Of a stretch of DNA of 64,000 bases, positions 25,132 through 33,648 are shown one piece after another (within the stretch, counting starts at the first letter, position 1; each line of letters begins with the position of its first letter). The translations under genes were made by a program, and so were the position numbers. The stretch comes from Microbacterium terrisoli (GTDB taxonomy: Bacteria; Actinomycetota; Actinomycetes; Actinomycetales; Microbacteriaceae). Below the pieces are notes generated by a model that did not search any database, was not told where the DNA came from, and saw nothing but the letters and a program-made list of their open reading frames with translations. Where the stretch lies: the NCBI RefSeq assembly GCF_030866805.1, contig NZ_CP133019.1, positions 124,001-188,000 on the forward strand. The letters run 5' to 3'.

Positions 25132-26508
25132 ATGACCGACCCTGCCCGCATGCACGATCTGAGCCCGGAGACGACGGCGATCGTCGACGACGTGCTCGAC
25201 TACGCCCGCCGCCGCGAGCTCTATCACGACGTGCCGCTGGACAAGCCGCTCACGCAGCGCGAGCTCGTGCGGCTCGCCTCAGGCACGATCACCGAAGAGG
25301 GCATCGGCGCACGTCGGGCCGCCGGCCTGTTCGAGAACGTGCTGGCGCCGGCCTGCCTGTCGACCGATCACCCTGGGTACCTGTCGTTCATCCCGTCGGC
25401 GCCGAGCAAGGCGGCCACCGCGTTCGATGTGATCGTCTCGGCTTCCTCGGTCTACGGCGGCTCGTGGCAGGAGGGCGCCGGCGTCGTCTACGCCGAGAAT
25501 GAGGTGCTGCGGTGGCTGGCCGCCGAGTTCGGCCTGCCCGCGGGATCGGGCGGCGTGTTCGTGCAAGGCGGAACGATCGGCAATCTCTCCGCGCTGGTCG
25601 CCGCCCGCGACGCCGCACGGCGCCGCCGTCGTGCCCAAGGGCGGGATGACCCGGCGCGCTGGGTCGTGGTGTGCAGCTCCGAGGCGCACTCGTCGATCGC
25701 GGCCGCGGCATCCGTCATGGACATCGACGTGGCCACCGCCGAGCCCGATGCCGATGGCCGCCTGCACGGCGACGCCGTGGCTGCGGTGCTCGACGCCTAC
25801 GGCGACGCCGTCATGGCGGTGGTGGCCACCGGCGGCACCACGAACTTCGGCATCGTGGACGACATCGACACCATCGCCGACGTCGCTGCCGACCGCGCAG
25901 TGTGGCTGCACGTCGACGGGGCGTACGGTCTGGCCGCCATGCTCGTGCCGCGCATGCGCTCGGCGTTCCTCGGTGTCGAGCGCGCCGATTCGCTCATCGT
26001 CGATCCGCACAAGTGGCTGTTCGCGCCGTATGACGCGTGCGCGCTGATCTATCGCGATCCCGCCGGCGCGCGGCTCGCGCACACGCAGCACGCGGAATAC
26101 CTCGACCCGCTCACCGATGGCGCCGACTGGAACCCCTCGGACCTCGCCATTCAGCTCACCCGCCGGGCGCGCGGCATCCCTCTCTGGTTCTCGCTGGCCA
26201 CGCACGGCGCCGGGCAGTACCGCGCGGCGATCGAGTACGGCATCGATCTGGCGCGCCGGATCGCCGATGAGATCGAGGCGCGCCCCGGGTTGTCGCTGGT
26301 GCGCGATCCGCAGCTGTCGGTGGTTGTGTTCCGGCGCGAGGGGTGGGATGCCGCGACCTACCGCGCCTGGTCCGACAAGCTGCTCGACGACCAGATCGGG
26401 TTCGTCGTGCCCAGCTCGCACAACGGTCAGCCGGTGCTGCGGTTCGCGATCATCAGCCCGCTGACGACCTACGAGAAGCTCATCGAGATCCTCGACACCC
26501 TCGCCTGA
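25132..26508 (+). CDS. Pyridoxal-phosphate-dependent decarboxylase (group II, aromatic-L-amino-acid type)
   Basis: Fold-type I PLP enzyme of 458 residues that decarboxylates an L-amino acid; the substrate (aromatic amino acid, glutamate or other) is not fixed by what I see. Features are the N-terminal HPGYLSFIPSAPS, GVFVQGGTIGNLSALVAARDA, AVVATGGTTNFGIVDDI, the cofactor Asp in LHVDGAYGLAAML and the Schiff-base Lys in VDPHKWLFAPYDACAL. The ribosome binding site ccggaga precedes the ATG. It stands as a single gene between the DUF4097 operon (divergent) and the MerR gene. Confidence 0.88.
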   Translation: MTDPARMHDLSPETTAIVDDVLDYARRRELYHDVPLDKPLTQRELVRLASGTITEEGIGARRAAGLFENVLAPACLSTDHPGYLSFIPSAPSKAATAFDVIVSASSVYGGSWQEGAGVVYAENEVLRWLAAEFGLPAGSGGVFVQGGTIGNLSALVAARDAARRRRRAQGRDDPARWVVVCSSEAHSSIAAAASVMDIDVATAEPDADGRLHGDAVAAVLDAYGDAVMAVVATGGTTNFGIVDDIDTIADVAADRAVWLHVDGAYGLAAMLVPRMRSAFLGVERADSLIVDPHKWLFAPYDACALIYRDPAGARLAHTQHAEYLDPLTDGADWNPSDLAIQLTRRARGIPLWFSLATHGAGQYRAAIEYGIDLARRIADEIEARPGLSLVRDPQLSVVVFRREGWDAATYRAWSDKLLDDQIGFVVPSSHNGQPVLRFAIISPLTTYEKLIEILDTLA

Positions 26509-26550
26509 TCGGGCTGCGGGTCCGGCATCGAGCCGCACGAACGAGCGCGC

Positions 26551-26581
26551 TTGACATTGACGCAGCGTCAACCTCTACCGT
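26551..26581 (+). promoter_or_regulatory. MerR-type promoter with 19-bp spacer and operator
   Basis: TTGACA (26551-26556) and TACCGT (26576-26581) are separated by 19 bases. The palindrome ttgacgcagcgtcaa (26557-26571) fills the spacer. The stretched spacing with a central operator is the classic MerR layout, here in front of the TipA-like gene itself. Confidence 0.7.
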
Positions 26582-26602
26582 GGAACGCGGAAGGAGGGCG
26601 AC

Positions 26603-27346
26603 ATGGACCTGTCGATCCACGAGGTCGCGACGCTCACGGGCACGACGAGCCGCACGCTGCGTCATTACGACGAGATCGGGCTGCTCGCGCCGACGCGCAT
26701 CGCTCGCAACGGCTACCGGCACTACGACCGGACGGCGCTCGTGCGGCTGCAGCGGATTCTGCTGCTGCGCGAGCTCGGACTCGGGCTGCCGCAGATCGCC
26801 GACGTGCTCGCACGCGAGACCGGTGAGGTCGCGGCGCTGACGACGCATCTCGACCTGCTGCGGCAGGAGCGTGCGCGCATCGACCGTCAGATCACCGCCG
26901 TGTCCTCGACGATCCACGCATTGGAAGGAGGTGATAATCCCATGGCAGAGAAGATGTTCGACGGCTTCGACCACACGCAGTACAAGGACGAGGTCATCGA
27001 CCGCTGGGGCGCCGACGCCTATGTGCGCGGCGACGCGTGGTGGCGCGGCATGTCCGCGGCCGAGAAGGCCGAGTGGCGGCAGCGGGTCGCGCAGCTGAAC
27101 GACCAGTGGAAGGATGCCGCGTCCCGCCGCATCGCTCCCGACAGCGCGCAGGCTCAAGCGCTGGCCGAGCGACACGTGCACTGGCTGACGGGTGTCCCCG
27201 GCATCCCGACCGACCTGAAGGCGTATGTGACCGGCCTCGGCGACATGTATGTCGCCGATCCGCGTTTCACCGAGAACTACGGCGGCACCACGGGTGCCGA
27301 GTTCGTCCGTGACGCACTGCGGGTGTACGCGGCGACCCGGCTGTGA
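26603..27346 (+). CDS. MerR family regulator, TipA-like (TipAL-type)
   Basis: Regulator of 247 residues. The N-terminal MerR winged helix (1-70) is LSIHEVATLTGTTSRTLRHYDEIGLLAP, then the dimer coiled coil to about 110 (LLRQERARIDRQITAV). The C-terminal TipAS drug-binding domain (about 125-245) has FDGFDHTQYKDEVIDRWG, WRQRVAQLNDQW and VTGLGDMYVADPRFTENYG. TipAS domains bind thiopeptide-like and other antibiotics, so it may sense such compounds. An internal ribosome binding site (aaggaggtg) before ATG 26942 (MAEKMFDG) could give a free TipAS form, as in Streptomyces TipAS. Confidence 0.9.
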   Translation: MDLSIHEVATLTGTTSRTLRHYDEIGLLAPTRIARNGYRHYDRTALVRLQRILLLRELGLGLPQIADVLARETGEVAALTTHLDLLRQERARIDRQITAVSSTIHALEGGDNPMAEKMFDGFDHTQYKDEVIDRWGADAYVRGDAWWRGMSAAEKAEWRQRVAQLNDQWKDAASRRIAPDSAQAQALAERHVHWLTGVPGIPTDLKAYVTGLGDMYVADPRFTENYGGTTGAEFVRDALRVYAATRL

Positions 27347-27376
27347 TCCGCGGCCCGAGCGCCCACCCGTCCGGCA

Positions 27377-27382
27377 TAGGCT
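27377..27382 (+). promoter_or_regulatory. -10 element for leaderless SH3-like gene
   Basis: TAGGCT, then ggccgg, then the GTG at 27389; identical to the purD start region. Confidence 0.55.
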
Positions 27383-27388
27383 GGCCGG

Positions 27389-27610
27389 GTGGGTGACCCG
27401 GTCGAATTCTTGCGTGGATGCGCGCTGGGCACGCGCGTGACCGTCCGCCGCAGCATCGACGGCGGCTGGTCGGACGCCCTGGGATATCTGCGCGAGCTGA
27501 CCGACACGGCCTGCGTCATCGAGACGCGCCGACGGGGACTGGTGACGGTGCCGTTGGATGCCGTGACCAACGCGATCCGCGTTCCCGAGCCGCCGCCGCG
27601 CCGTCGATAG
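27389..27610 (+). CDS. Small SH3-like protein resembling the N-terminal domain of Rv0428c-type acetyltransferases
   Basis: Protein of 73 residues. FLRGCALGTRVTVRRSIDGGWSDALGYLRELTDTACVIETRRRGLVTVPLDAVTNAIRVP has the strand pattern and G-x-R-V-x-V-R-R opening of the SH3-like domain that precedes the GNAT domain in mycobacterial Rv0428c-type proteins. Here the GNAT part is absent: the frame ends in PEPPPRRR. It may be a stand-alone binding module or a remnant. GTG start from a leaderless promoter. Confidence 0.65.
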   Translation: MGDPVEFLRGCALGTRVTVRRSIDGGWSDALGYLRELTDTACVIETRRRGLVTVPLDAVTNAIRVPEPPPRRR

Positions 27611-27642
27611 CAGGCGCAGGCGCCGCCACCCCTGCAGCGCCG

Positions 27643-28887
27643 TCAGAGGCGGCCGGTGTCTTCGATGAAACGCGGGCGGCCGGCGAGCACGCCGAACGCG
27701 GCGATCCCGATCGAGATGATCAGCAGCATCGTCAACGGCACTTCCCACGATCCGGTCGCGTCGTGCAGCACGCCGACCAGGATCGGGCCGAACGCGGCGA
27801 GCAGGTAACCCACCGACTGGGCCATGCCCGACAGTGACGCCGCGTGCTCGTGGTTGTGTGTGCGCAGCCCGAACAGCGACAGCGCAATGGTGATCTGGGA
27901 GCCACCGGCCAGGCCGAGGAACAGGATCCACACGATCCCCCAGGCCGGCAGAAGCAGCTGCCCGGCCGCCGCGACGGTGACCAAGGCAGCCGCGATCACC
28001 GTCAGTCCGCTCTGCGAGTGCAGGCGGTGCAGCAGCGCCGCGCCGACGAGGCTGCCGACGATGCCCATGGTCTGAAAGATGAACTGGTGCCAGCCGGCGG
28101 CCAGCGGTGACACGCCACTGCTGCGCTCGATGGCCGGCCACCACGTGATCACCGTGTAGTAGATCGTGGACTGCAATCCGAGATAGATCGTCACCCACCA
28201 GGCCAGACGGTTGCGCCACATGCTCCCGAGGCGTGGGATCGGAGGATCGACCACCGCGTCTGCCGCGGCATCCTGCCGTCCCTCCATCACGGTGTGTCGC
28301 CGCCGCAGCTGTGGCAGGAACACCGCGAAGCCGATCAGCGCCAGGGCCGCCCAGACTCCGATCGACAGTCGCCAGCCGGCGGCGGTCATCCCCGCGATCG
28401 GCACGGCAAGGCCCGCGGCGACGGCGGCCACGCCGCTTTGCAGCGCGGAGTAGATGCCGGTCATCGCACCCACCCGATGCGGGTACTCGCGCTTGACCAG
28501 TGCGGGGATCAGCACGTTGAGAATCGCGATCGCAGCACCCAGGCCCACGGTGCCGACCCAGATCGCGCCGGGCACCGGCAGAGAACGCAGAATGATGGCG
28601 CCGGCGAGCACGAGCAGGGATCCGCCCAGCGCCCACTCCAGCCCGACGCGGCGGGCAAGCGCCGGGGCGAACGGTGAGAAGACGGCGAAGCCGATCACGG
28701 GCAGGGCGATGAGGAAGGATGCCGCGGCCGACCCGAATCCGAGATCCGCGCGGATCTCGCCCAGCACGGGGCCCGCCGATGTGATGGACGCGCGCAGGTT
28801 CGCCGCCAGCAGCAGGATGCCGGCGAGCATGAGACCCGCACGGGCCGTGCGGTCCGCTCGGGCGGACGGCAACGGGGAGGCGGGCAT
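27643..28887 (-). CDS. MFS transporter, CynX/NimT family
   Basis: Twelve-helix transporter of 414 residues. The family signature LLAANLRASITSAGPVLGEI follows the first helix start; other segments are LNVLIPALVKREYPHRVGAMTGIYS and GIVWILFLGLAGGSQITIALSLFGLRT, which match cyanate/nitroimidazole-type permeases. The substrate is unknown. The start is set at ATG 28887, because TACGCT lies 6 bases upstream and the extra 24 upstream residues of the open frame look non-coding. Divergent from the RND gene. Confidence 0.85.
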   Translation of the reverse strand: MPASPLPSARADRTARAGLMLAGILLLAANLRASITSAGPVLGEIRADLGFGSAAASFLIALPVIGFAVFSPFAPALARRVGLEWALGGSLLVLAGAIILRSLPVPGAIWVGTVGLGAAIAILNVLIPALVKREYPHRVGAMTGIYSALQSGVAAVAAGLAVPIAGMTAAGWRLSIGVWAALALIGFAVFLPQLRRRHTVMEGRQDAAADAVVDPPIPRLGSMWRNRLAWWVTIYLGLQSTIYYTVITWWPAIERSSGVSPLAAGWHQFIFQTMGIVGSLVGAALLHRLHSQSGLTVIAAALVTVAAAGQLLLPAWGIVWILFLGLAGGSQITIALSLFGLRTHNHEHAASLSGMAQSVGYLLAAFGPILVGVLHDATGSWEVPLTMLLIISIGIAAFGVLAGRPRFIEDTGRL

Positions 28888-28893
28888 TGCCTC

Positions 28894-28899
28894 AGCGTA
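28894..28899 (-). promoter_or_regulatory. -10 element for leaderless CynX-type MFS mRNA
   Basis: TACGCT on the minus strand, then gaggca, then the ATG at 28887. Confidence 0.5.
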
Positions 28900-29099
28900 T
28901 TCCCGCGTTCGGCACACCGTCCACTTGGCCGACACACAGCGTGGTACGCGCCAGGGCAATGCTCACACAGACATGGAATACTGTGCGCGGGCGCGCAGGG
29001 CGCCGGCCGCAGGCCGTGGAGTGCTGGTCGTCGCCTCGCTCGTGCCGTCTGTCTCGTGCCGCGCTCCCGCGCCGCCGTTCGCCCGTCCGAAGGTCATCC

Positions 29100-32000
29100 G
29101 TGTCGAAGCTCGCCGTCCTCAGCCTGCGCAACCGTGCGCTCATCGCTCTGATCACGATCGTCGCTGCGGTCTTCGGTGGCCTCGCGCTGGTGAACCTCAA
29201 GCAGGAGCTGATCCCGTCGATCGAGTTCCCGCAGCTGGTCGTCGTCTCCAGCTACCCCGGTGCGTCGCCCGATGTGGTTGCGGGCGACGTGTCCACCCCG
29301 ATCGAGCAGGCCATCCAGGGCGTGCCCGGACTCGAGCAGACCAGCGCCACCAGCACCACGAACTCTTCCGTCGTGCAGGCGCAGTTCACGTACGGCACGA
29401 ACCTGGCCACCGCCGAGCAGAAGATCGACGTCGCGATCGCGCGCATCAAGCAGAGCCTGCCGTCGGGCGTCGATCCGAATGTGATCTCGGCATCCATCGA
29501 CGACTTCCCCGTGATCCAGCTGGCGGTGACCGGCTACGACGACGAGGCGACGACCCAGCAGCGGCTGCAGTCGACGATCGTGCCCGAGATCCAGGATCTG
29601 GCCGGGGTGAACGCCGCGCAGATCGTGGGCGGCCGCTCACAGCGCGTCACGATCACCCCTGACGCCGACAAGCTCGCCGCGGCCGGTTTCACGACGCAGG
29701 CGATCAAAGACGCACTCGGGCAGAACGGGATGCTGTTCCCCGGCGGTGACATCACCCAGGGGGACCGGACGCTGACGGTGCAGACCGGGTCCAAGCTCAC
29801 CTCTGTGGACCAGGTCGGCAAGCTGCCGCTGGTGCGCAGCGTGACGCCGGCGGGCGCCGGACAGTCGGACGCCCGACAGCCGGGCGCGGGTCAGACCGGC
29901 GCCGGCGCGGCGGGCGCCGCTCCGACCGGCACCACGACGATCGCCGACGTCGCCAAGGTCGTGCTCGAACAGGCCCCGGTCACCACGATCTCTCGCGTGA
30001 ACGGCGAACAGGCCCTCACCCTGGCGATCACGAAGCTCCCGTCGGCCAACACGGTCGATGTCTCCAAGGCCGTGCGCGACGCCCTGCCCGACCTCGAGCA
30101 CAAGCTCGCCGGCGGAACCTTCACCGTCGTGTTCGATCAGGCGCCCTACATCCAGCAGTCGATCGACTCGCTCGCGCAAGAGGGTCTGCTGGGCCTGCTG
30201 TTCGCGGTGATCATCATCCTGATCTTCTTGATGTCGGTGCGCTCCACCCTCGTCACGGCGATCTCGATCCCCACGAGCGTGCTGATCACGTTCATCGGCA
30301 TCCAGGCGTTCGGCTACTCGCTGAACATCCTGACCCTGGGCGCGCTGACGATCGCCATCGGGCGCGTGGTCGACGACTCCATCGTGGTGATCGAGAACAT
30401 CAAGCGACATTACGTCGTCGGCGCCGACAAGCTCACGGCGATCACGCGCGCGGTGCGCGAGGTCGCCACCGCCGTGTCGGCCTCGACGATCACGACGGTC
30501 GCGGTGTTCTTGCCGGTCGCCTTCGTCGGCGACATGACCGGTGAGCTGTTCCGCCCGTTCGCGCTGACCGTGACCATCGCGATGGCCGCGTCGCTGTTCG
30601 TGGCGCTGACGATCGTGCCGGTGCTGGCCTACTGGTTCCTCAAGCCGGGCAAGGCGCTGGTGGATGCCGCGGGCAACACCGTCGATCCGGAGTCGCCCGA
30701 GGCCCCGCCCTCGCGCCTGCAGAAGTCGTATCTGCCGATTCTGCGCTGGACGCTCAAGCACTCCTGGGTGACGGTCGTGCTGGCCGTGCTGGTGATGGGC
30801 GGCACCGTCGCCCTCGCACCGCACATGAAGACGAACTTCCTCGGCGACTCGGGGCAGAACACGTTCACGATGACGCAGGACCTCGGGCCTGCGGCATCCC
30901 TGCACAGCGAAGACGCCGCGGCGAAGAAGGTCGAGGCGGCGATCACGGGCATCTCGGGCATCGACACCGTGCAGGTGTCGATCGGCTCGTCCGGTTCGGC
31001 GCTGCGCGATGCGTTCTCGGGCGGCGGCAGCGGAGTGACCTACTCGGTGACCACCGACCCCGACGCCGACCAGCAGAAGGTGCAGAGCGATGTCGAGACG
31101 GCCGTCGCGGGCCTGCACGACGTGGGCACCGTCACGATCGCCGCGGCCGGCGGCGGCTTCGGCTCGTCTGATGTCGAGATCGACGTCACCGCCCCTGACG
31201 GCACGACCCTCCAGACCGCGACCGACGCGGTCGTGCACGCGGTGGCGGGCAAGGACGGCATCGGGCAGGTCACCACGAACCTCGCGGCGTCGCTGCCGTA
31301 CATCGCCGTCGCGGTCGACCGCGACAAGGCGGCGGCGCTGGGCCTGAGCGAAGTGGCCGTGGGCGGCCTCGTGTCCCAGACCATGCAGCCACAGTCGATC
31401 GGCGCGGTCGAGATCGACGACAGCAACGTCACGGTGTATCTGGCGGCGTCGTCGACTCCCGGCTCGATCGACGACCTGAAGGCGATGACGGTGCCCACCG
31501 TCACCGGACCCGTGCGGTTGGATGCCGTGGCCACCGTCGCCGAGACGACGGGGCCGACCTCGATCACGACGCAGCGCGGCGTGCGCACCTCGACGGTGAC
31601 CGTCATGCCGTCCACCGACAATCTGGCGGCGGCGTCTTCGACGATCACAGACGCGCTGAAGACCGCCGATCTGCCCGAGGCGGCCACTGCATCGATCGGC
31701 GGCGTGCTCTCTCAGCAGGGCACGGCGTTCTCGCAGCTGGGCCTGGCGATGCTGGCGGCGATCCTGATCGTCTACATCGTCATGGTCGCGACGTTCAAGT
31801 CGCTGCGACAGCCATTGCTGCTGCTGATCTCGGTGCCGTTCGCCGCCACCGGGGCGATCCTGCTGCAGCTGGCCACCGGGGTGCCGCTGGGGGTCGCATC
31901 CCTGATCGGCGTGCTCATGCTCATCGGCATCGTCGTGACCAACGCCATCGTGCTCGTCGACTTGGTGAACCAGTATCGCGTCAAGGGCCTGTCGGCCCAC

Positions 32001-32567
32001 GACGCGGTGCTCGCGGGAGGTTCGAGGCGCTTGCGTCCGATCCTCATGACGGCACTGGCGACCATCTTCGCGTTGACGCCGATGGCGCTGGGCATCACCG
32101 GCCACGGAGGTTTCATCTCGCAGCCGCTGGCGATCGTGGTCATCGGCGGGTTGATCTCGTCGACGGTGCTGACGCTGCTCGTGCTGCCCACGCTGTACAA
32201 CCTGGTCGAGGGCGCGCGCGAGCGCAGGACCGCCCATCGTGTCGCGCGGGCCGCGTCGTCGAACGCGTCGGCCGTGGACGACGAGGCTGACGACGCCGTC
32301 GCGAACGGCGTGCGCGACGAGCCGGTCGTGGTCTCGCGCCCCGCCGGCATTGAGCCGCGCCGGCCTGAGCCGACTGTCGCGGGCGCGAACCTGTCGAGCG
32401 CGAAACCCCCATCGACGGCGGGGAAGGATTCGAGCGCGAACATGTCGAGCGCGGAACCCCCATCGGCGGGGAAGGATTCGAGCGCGCCATCGTTCCTGGG
32501 CGGTGCCACTGCGGCGGCGCCGGTGCAGCAGGAACGCCGTCCGCGCCATCTCCGCGACGACGACTGA
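29100..32567 (+). CDS. RND family efflux transporter permease (AcrB/SwrC-like)
   Basis: Proton-driven exporter of 1155 residues with the HAE-1 layout: N-terminal helix (RNRALIALITIVAAVFGGLALV), first large outer loop, helices 2-6 with the proton-relay motif RVVDDSIVVIENIK near residue 425, helix 7 (VTVVLAVLVMGGTVAL), second outer loop and helices 8-12 (LLLISVPFAATGAILLQLATG, GIVVTNAIVLVDLVNQYR). No periplasmic adaptor or TolC gene is adjacent, as for Gram-positive SwrC. GTG start 29100 with gaagg upstream matches the conserved N-terminus. A roughly 110-residue low-complexity tail with tandem repeats follows helix 12. Confidence 0.9.
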   Translation: MSKLAVLSLRNRALIALITIVAAVFGGLALVNLKQELIPSIEFPQLVVVSSYPGASPDVVAGDVSTPIEQAIQGVPGLEQTSATSTTNSSVVQAQFTYGTNLATAEQKIDVAIARIKQSLPSGVDPNVISASIDDFPVIQLAVTGYDDEATTQQRLQSTIVPEIQDLAGVNAAQIVGGRSQRVTITPDADKLAAAGFTTQAIKDALGQNGMLFPGGDITQGDRTLTVQTGSKLTSVDQVGKLPLVRSVTPAGAGQSDARQPGAGQTGAGAAGAAPTGTTTIADVAKVVLEQAPVTTISRVNGEQALTLAITKLPSANTVDVSKAVRDALPDLEHKLAGGTFTVVFDQAPYIQQSIDSLAQEGLLGLLFAVIIILIFLMSVRSTLVTAISIPTSVLITFIGIQAFGYSLNILTLGALTIAIGRVVDDSIVVIENIKRHYVVGADKLTAITRAVREVATAVSASTITTVAVFLPVAFVGDMTGELFRPFALTVTIAMAASLFVALTIVPVLAYWFLKPGKALVDAAGNTVDPESPEAPPSRLQKSYLPILRWTLKHSWVTVVLAVLVMGGTVALAPHMKTNFLGDSGQNTFTMTQDLGPAASLHSEDAAAKKVEAAITGISGIDTVQVSIGSSGSALRDAFSGGGSGVTYSVTTDPDADQQKVQSDVETAVAGLHDVGTVTIAAAGGGFGSSDVEIDVTAPDGTTLQTATDAVVHAVAGKDGIGQVTTNLAASLPYIAVAVDRDKAAALGLSEVAVGGLVSQTMQPQSIGAVEIDDSNVTVYLAASSTPGSIDDLKAMTVPTVTGPVRLDAVATVAETTGPTSITTQRGVRTSTVTVMPSTDNLAAASSTITDALKTADLPEAATASIGGVLSQQGTAFSQLGLAMLAAILIVYIVMVATFKSLRQPLLLLISVPFAATGAILLQLATGVPLGVASLIGVLMLIGIVVTNAIVLVDLVNQYRVKGLSAHDAVLAGGSRRLRPILMTALATIFALTPMALGITGHGGFISQPLAIVVIGGLISSTVLTLLVLPTLYNLVEGARERRTAHRVARAASSNASAVDDEADDAVANGVRDEPVVVSRPAGIEPRRPEPTVAGANLSSAKPPSTAGKDSSANMSSAEPPSAGKDSSAPSFLGGATAAAPVQQERRPRHLRDDD

Positions 32568-33286
32568 GTCCGCGGAACGTGGACACTCGACGTCGGGTGA
32601 GTCGGCGTCGGGGCCGGCTCCCTCTCGACGGCGCCGTGCAGTCGTGCCGCGTACACGCTCATCCAGCCGAAGATCAGGATGAAGCCGATCATCTCGAGTG
32701 CGGCGAGCGTGATGAGGCCGCACAGGAAGATGACGATGCAGGTCACCAGCACGACGGCGACGCCGAGGGTCAGCTGCAGTATCCTTCGCGAGTACTGACG
32801 GCGTCGCAGTCCGACTGTCAGCAGCATGCCCAGGAACGAGAGCATGATGCCCGACGCCGCGCGATCGTGGAGGAACTCGTTGGTGTTCACGGGGATCAGG
32901 CCCACCAGGCTCAGATGCAGCCCCGCCGAGGCAACCAGCACCCAGAAGGCGCGCGTGTGCTTGTGTCCGCGCCGGGTCTGCAGGGTGTGGATGTCGCGGC
33001 GCAGGCTTCGGGCCAGGGCGACGATGATCAATCCGGTGACGATCACCGTCAGGTTGAAGGCGTCGCCCGAGAAGCCGCGGTTGGTGCCGAGCTCGCTGAA
33101 GTGCATGTGCCACCAGCCGGCGTCGGGTGTGGTCGCTATCGACATGCCGGTGCCCACGGTCAGCACGATGATCGTGACCGTGGCGAGCACGGGAGCCTTC
33201 GGCAGTCTGACTGCATTGAGCAGCGCGGCTGCCGCGGCGATCGGGTCCACCCCTGTGGCGGACGGAGTCGGTGCGATCGATGTCAT
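31772..33286 (-). CDS. DUF998-type membrane protein lacking its own stop; frame runs into RND gene
   Basis: The recognisable part (about 33286-32600, residues 1-230) has six or seven helices: VLATVTIIVLTVGTGMSIA, FNLTVIVTGLIIVALARSL, FWVLVASAGLHLSLVGLIPV, GIMLSFLGMLLTVGL and LVTCIVIFLCGLITLAALE, with the WHMHFSELGTNRGFSGDAFN loop typical of DUF998. The start is ATG 33286 with ctggggat upstream. After residue 230 the frame has no stop until 31772, so formally 504 residues, of which about 270 are antisense to the RND gene and look non-coding. A lost stop or small frameshift is likely. Function unknown. Confidence 0.55.
   Translation of the reverse strand: MTSIAPTPSATGVDPIAAAAALLNAVRLPKAPVLATVTIIVLTVGTGMSIATTPDAGWWHMHFSELGTNRGFSGDAFNLTVIVTGLIIVALARSLRRDIHTLQTRRGHKHTRAFWVLVASAGLHLSLVGLIPVNTNEFLHDRAASGIMLSFLGMLLTVGLRRRQYSRRILQLTLGVAVVLVTCIVIFLCGLITLAALEMIGFILIFGWMSVYAARLHGAVEREPAPTPTHPTSSVHVPRTQSSSRRWRGRRSCCTGAAAVAPPRNDGALESFPADGGSALDMFALESFPAVDGGFALDRFAPATVGSGRRGSMPAGRETTTGSSRTPFATASSASSSTADAFDDAARATRWAVLRSRAPSTRLYSVGSTSSVSTVDEINPPMTTIASGCEMKPPWPVMPSAIGVNAKMVASAVMRIGRKRLEPPASTASWADRPLTRYWFTKSTSTMALVTTMPMSMSTPIRDATPSGTPVASCSRIAPVAANGTEISSSNGCRSDLNVATMTM
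32383..32481. repeat. Tandem 51/48-bp repeat in the RND gene tail
   Basis: Two consecutive copies starting at 32383 and 32434; the second lacks 3 bases. They encode related ANLSSAKPPSTAGKDSS and ANMSSAEPPSAGKDSS segments in the cytoplasmic tail. The region also lies antisense to the extended DUF998 frame. Confidence 0.8.
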
Positions 33287-33648
33287 CGAAATCCCCAGCG
33301 TCGTCAAGGCATCCGACGCCACAGATCCCCAGTCGTCCGTGGCGCAGGACGCCGGATACGGCCTTCCCCATCCCCAGCGTGACGGCATACGTCCACTCGA
33401 TCGTATCCGGCATTGGCGTTTCGACGGTATGCGGTGGGGGATTTCCCAGACCCAGACGGTATCCTAGAGGGTCGGCTCTGGACGCTGCCGCTCGACGGTA
33501 GAGGGAAATTGTGACGTCCTGGGGGCCGATGGTGAGCGCCGATCGGCGCACATGACCATCACATGAATGGCCCCGGCCGACGGTGCTCCGGGATGCTCGA
33601 GCTGCGCTCGAGCGCTGTTCTCGTGCGAGAACCCAGAAGGACACACCC
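33287..33648. other. 362-bp intergenic region between DUF998 and DEAD-box helicase genes
   Basis: No gene is seen. It holds a 10-bp inverted repeat gccggatacg / cgtatccggc (33351-33360 and 33402-33411), repeated acggtat/acggcat motifs near 33381-33460, the perfect palindrome gcgccgatcggcgc (33536-33549), a short hairpin gctcgag-N5-ctcgagc (33595-33613) and the helicase ribosome binding site. Divergent promoters must lie here. Confidence 0.6.
33536..33613 (+). promoter_or_regulatory. Palindrome and hairpin in the helicase 5' region
   Basis: gcgccgatcggcgc at 33536-33549 (14-bp perfect palindrome) and gctcgag-ctgcg-ctcgagc at 33595-33613 (7-bp stem, 5-base loop), 35 bases before the helicase start. 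They may be an operator and an RNA stem in the 5' leader. Confidence 0.4.
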
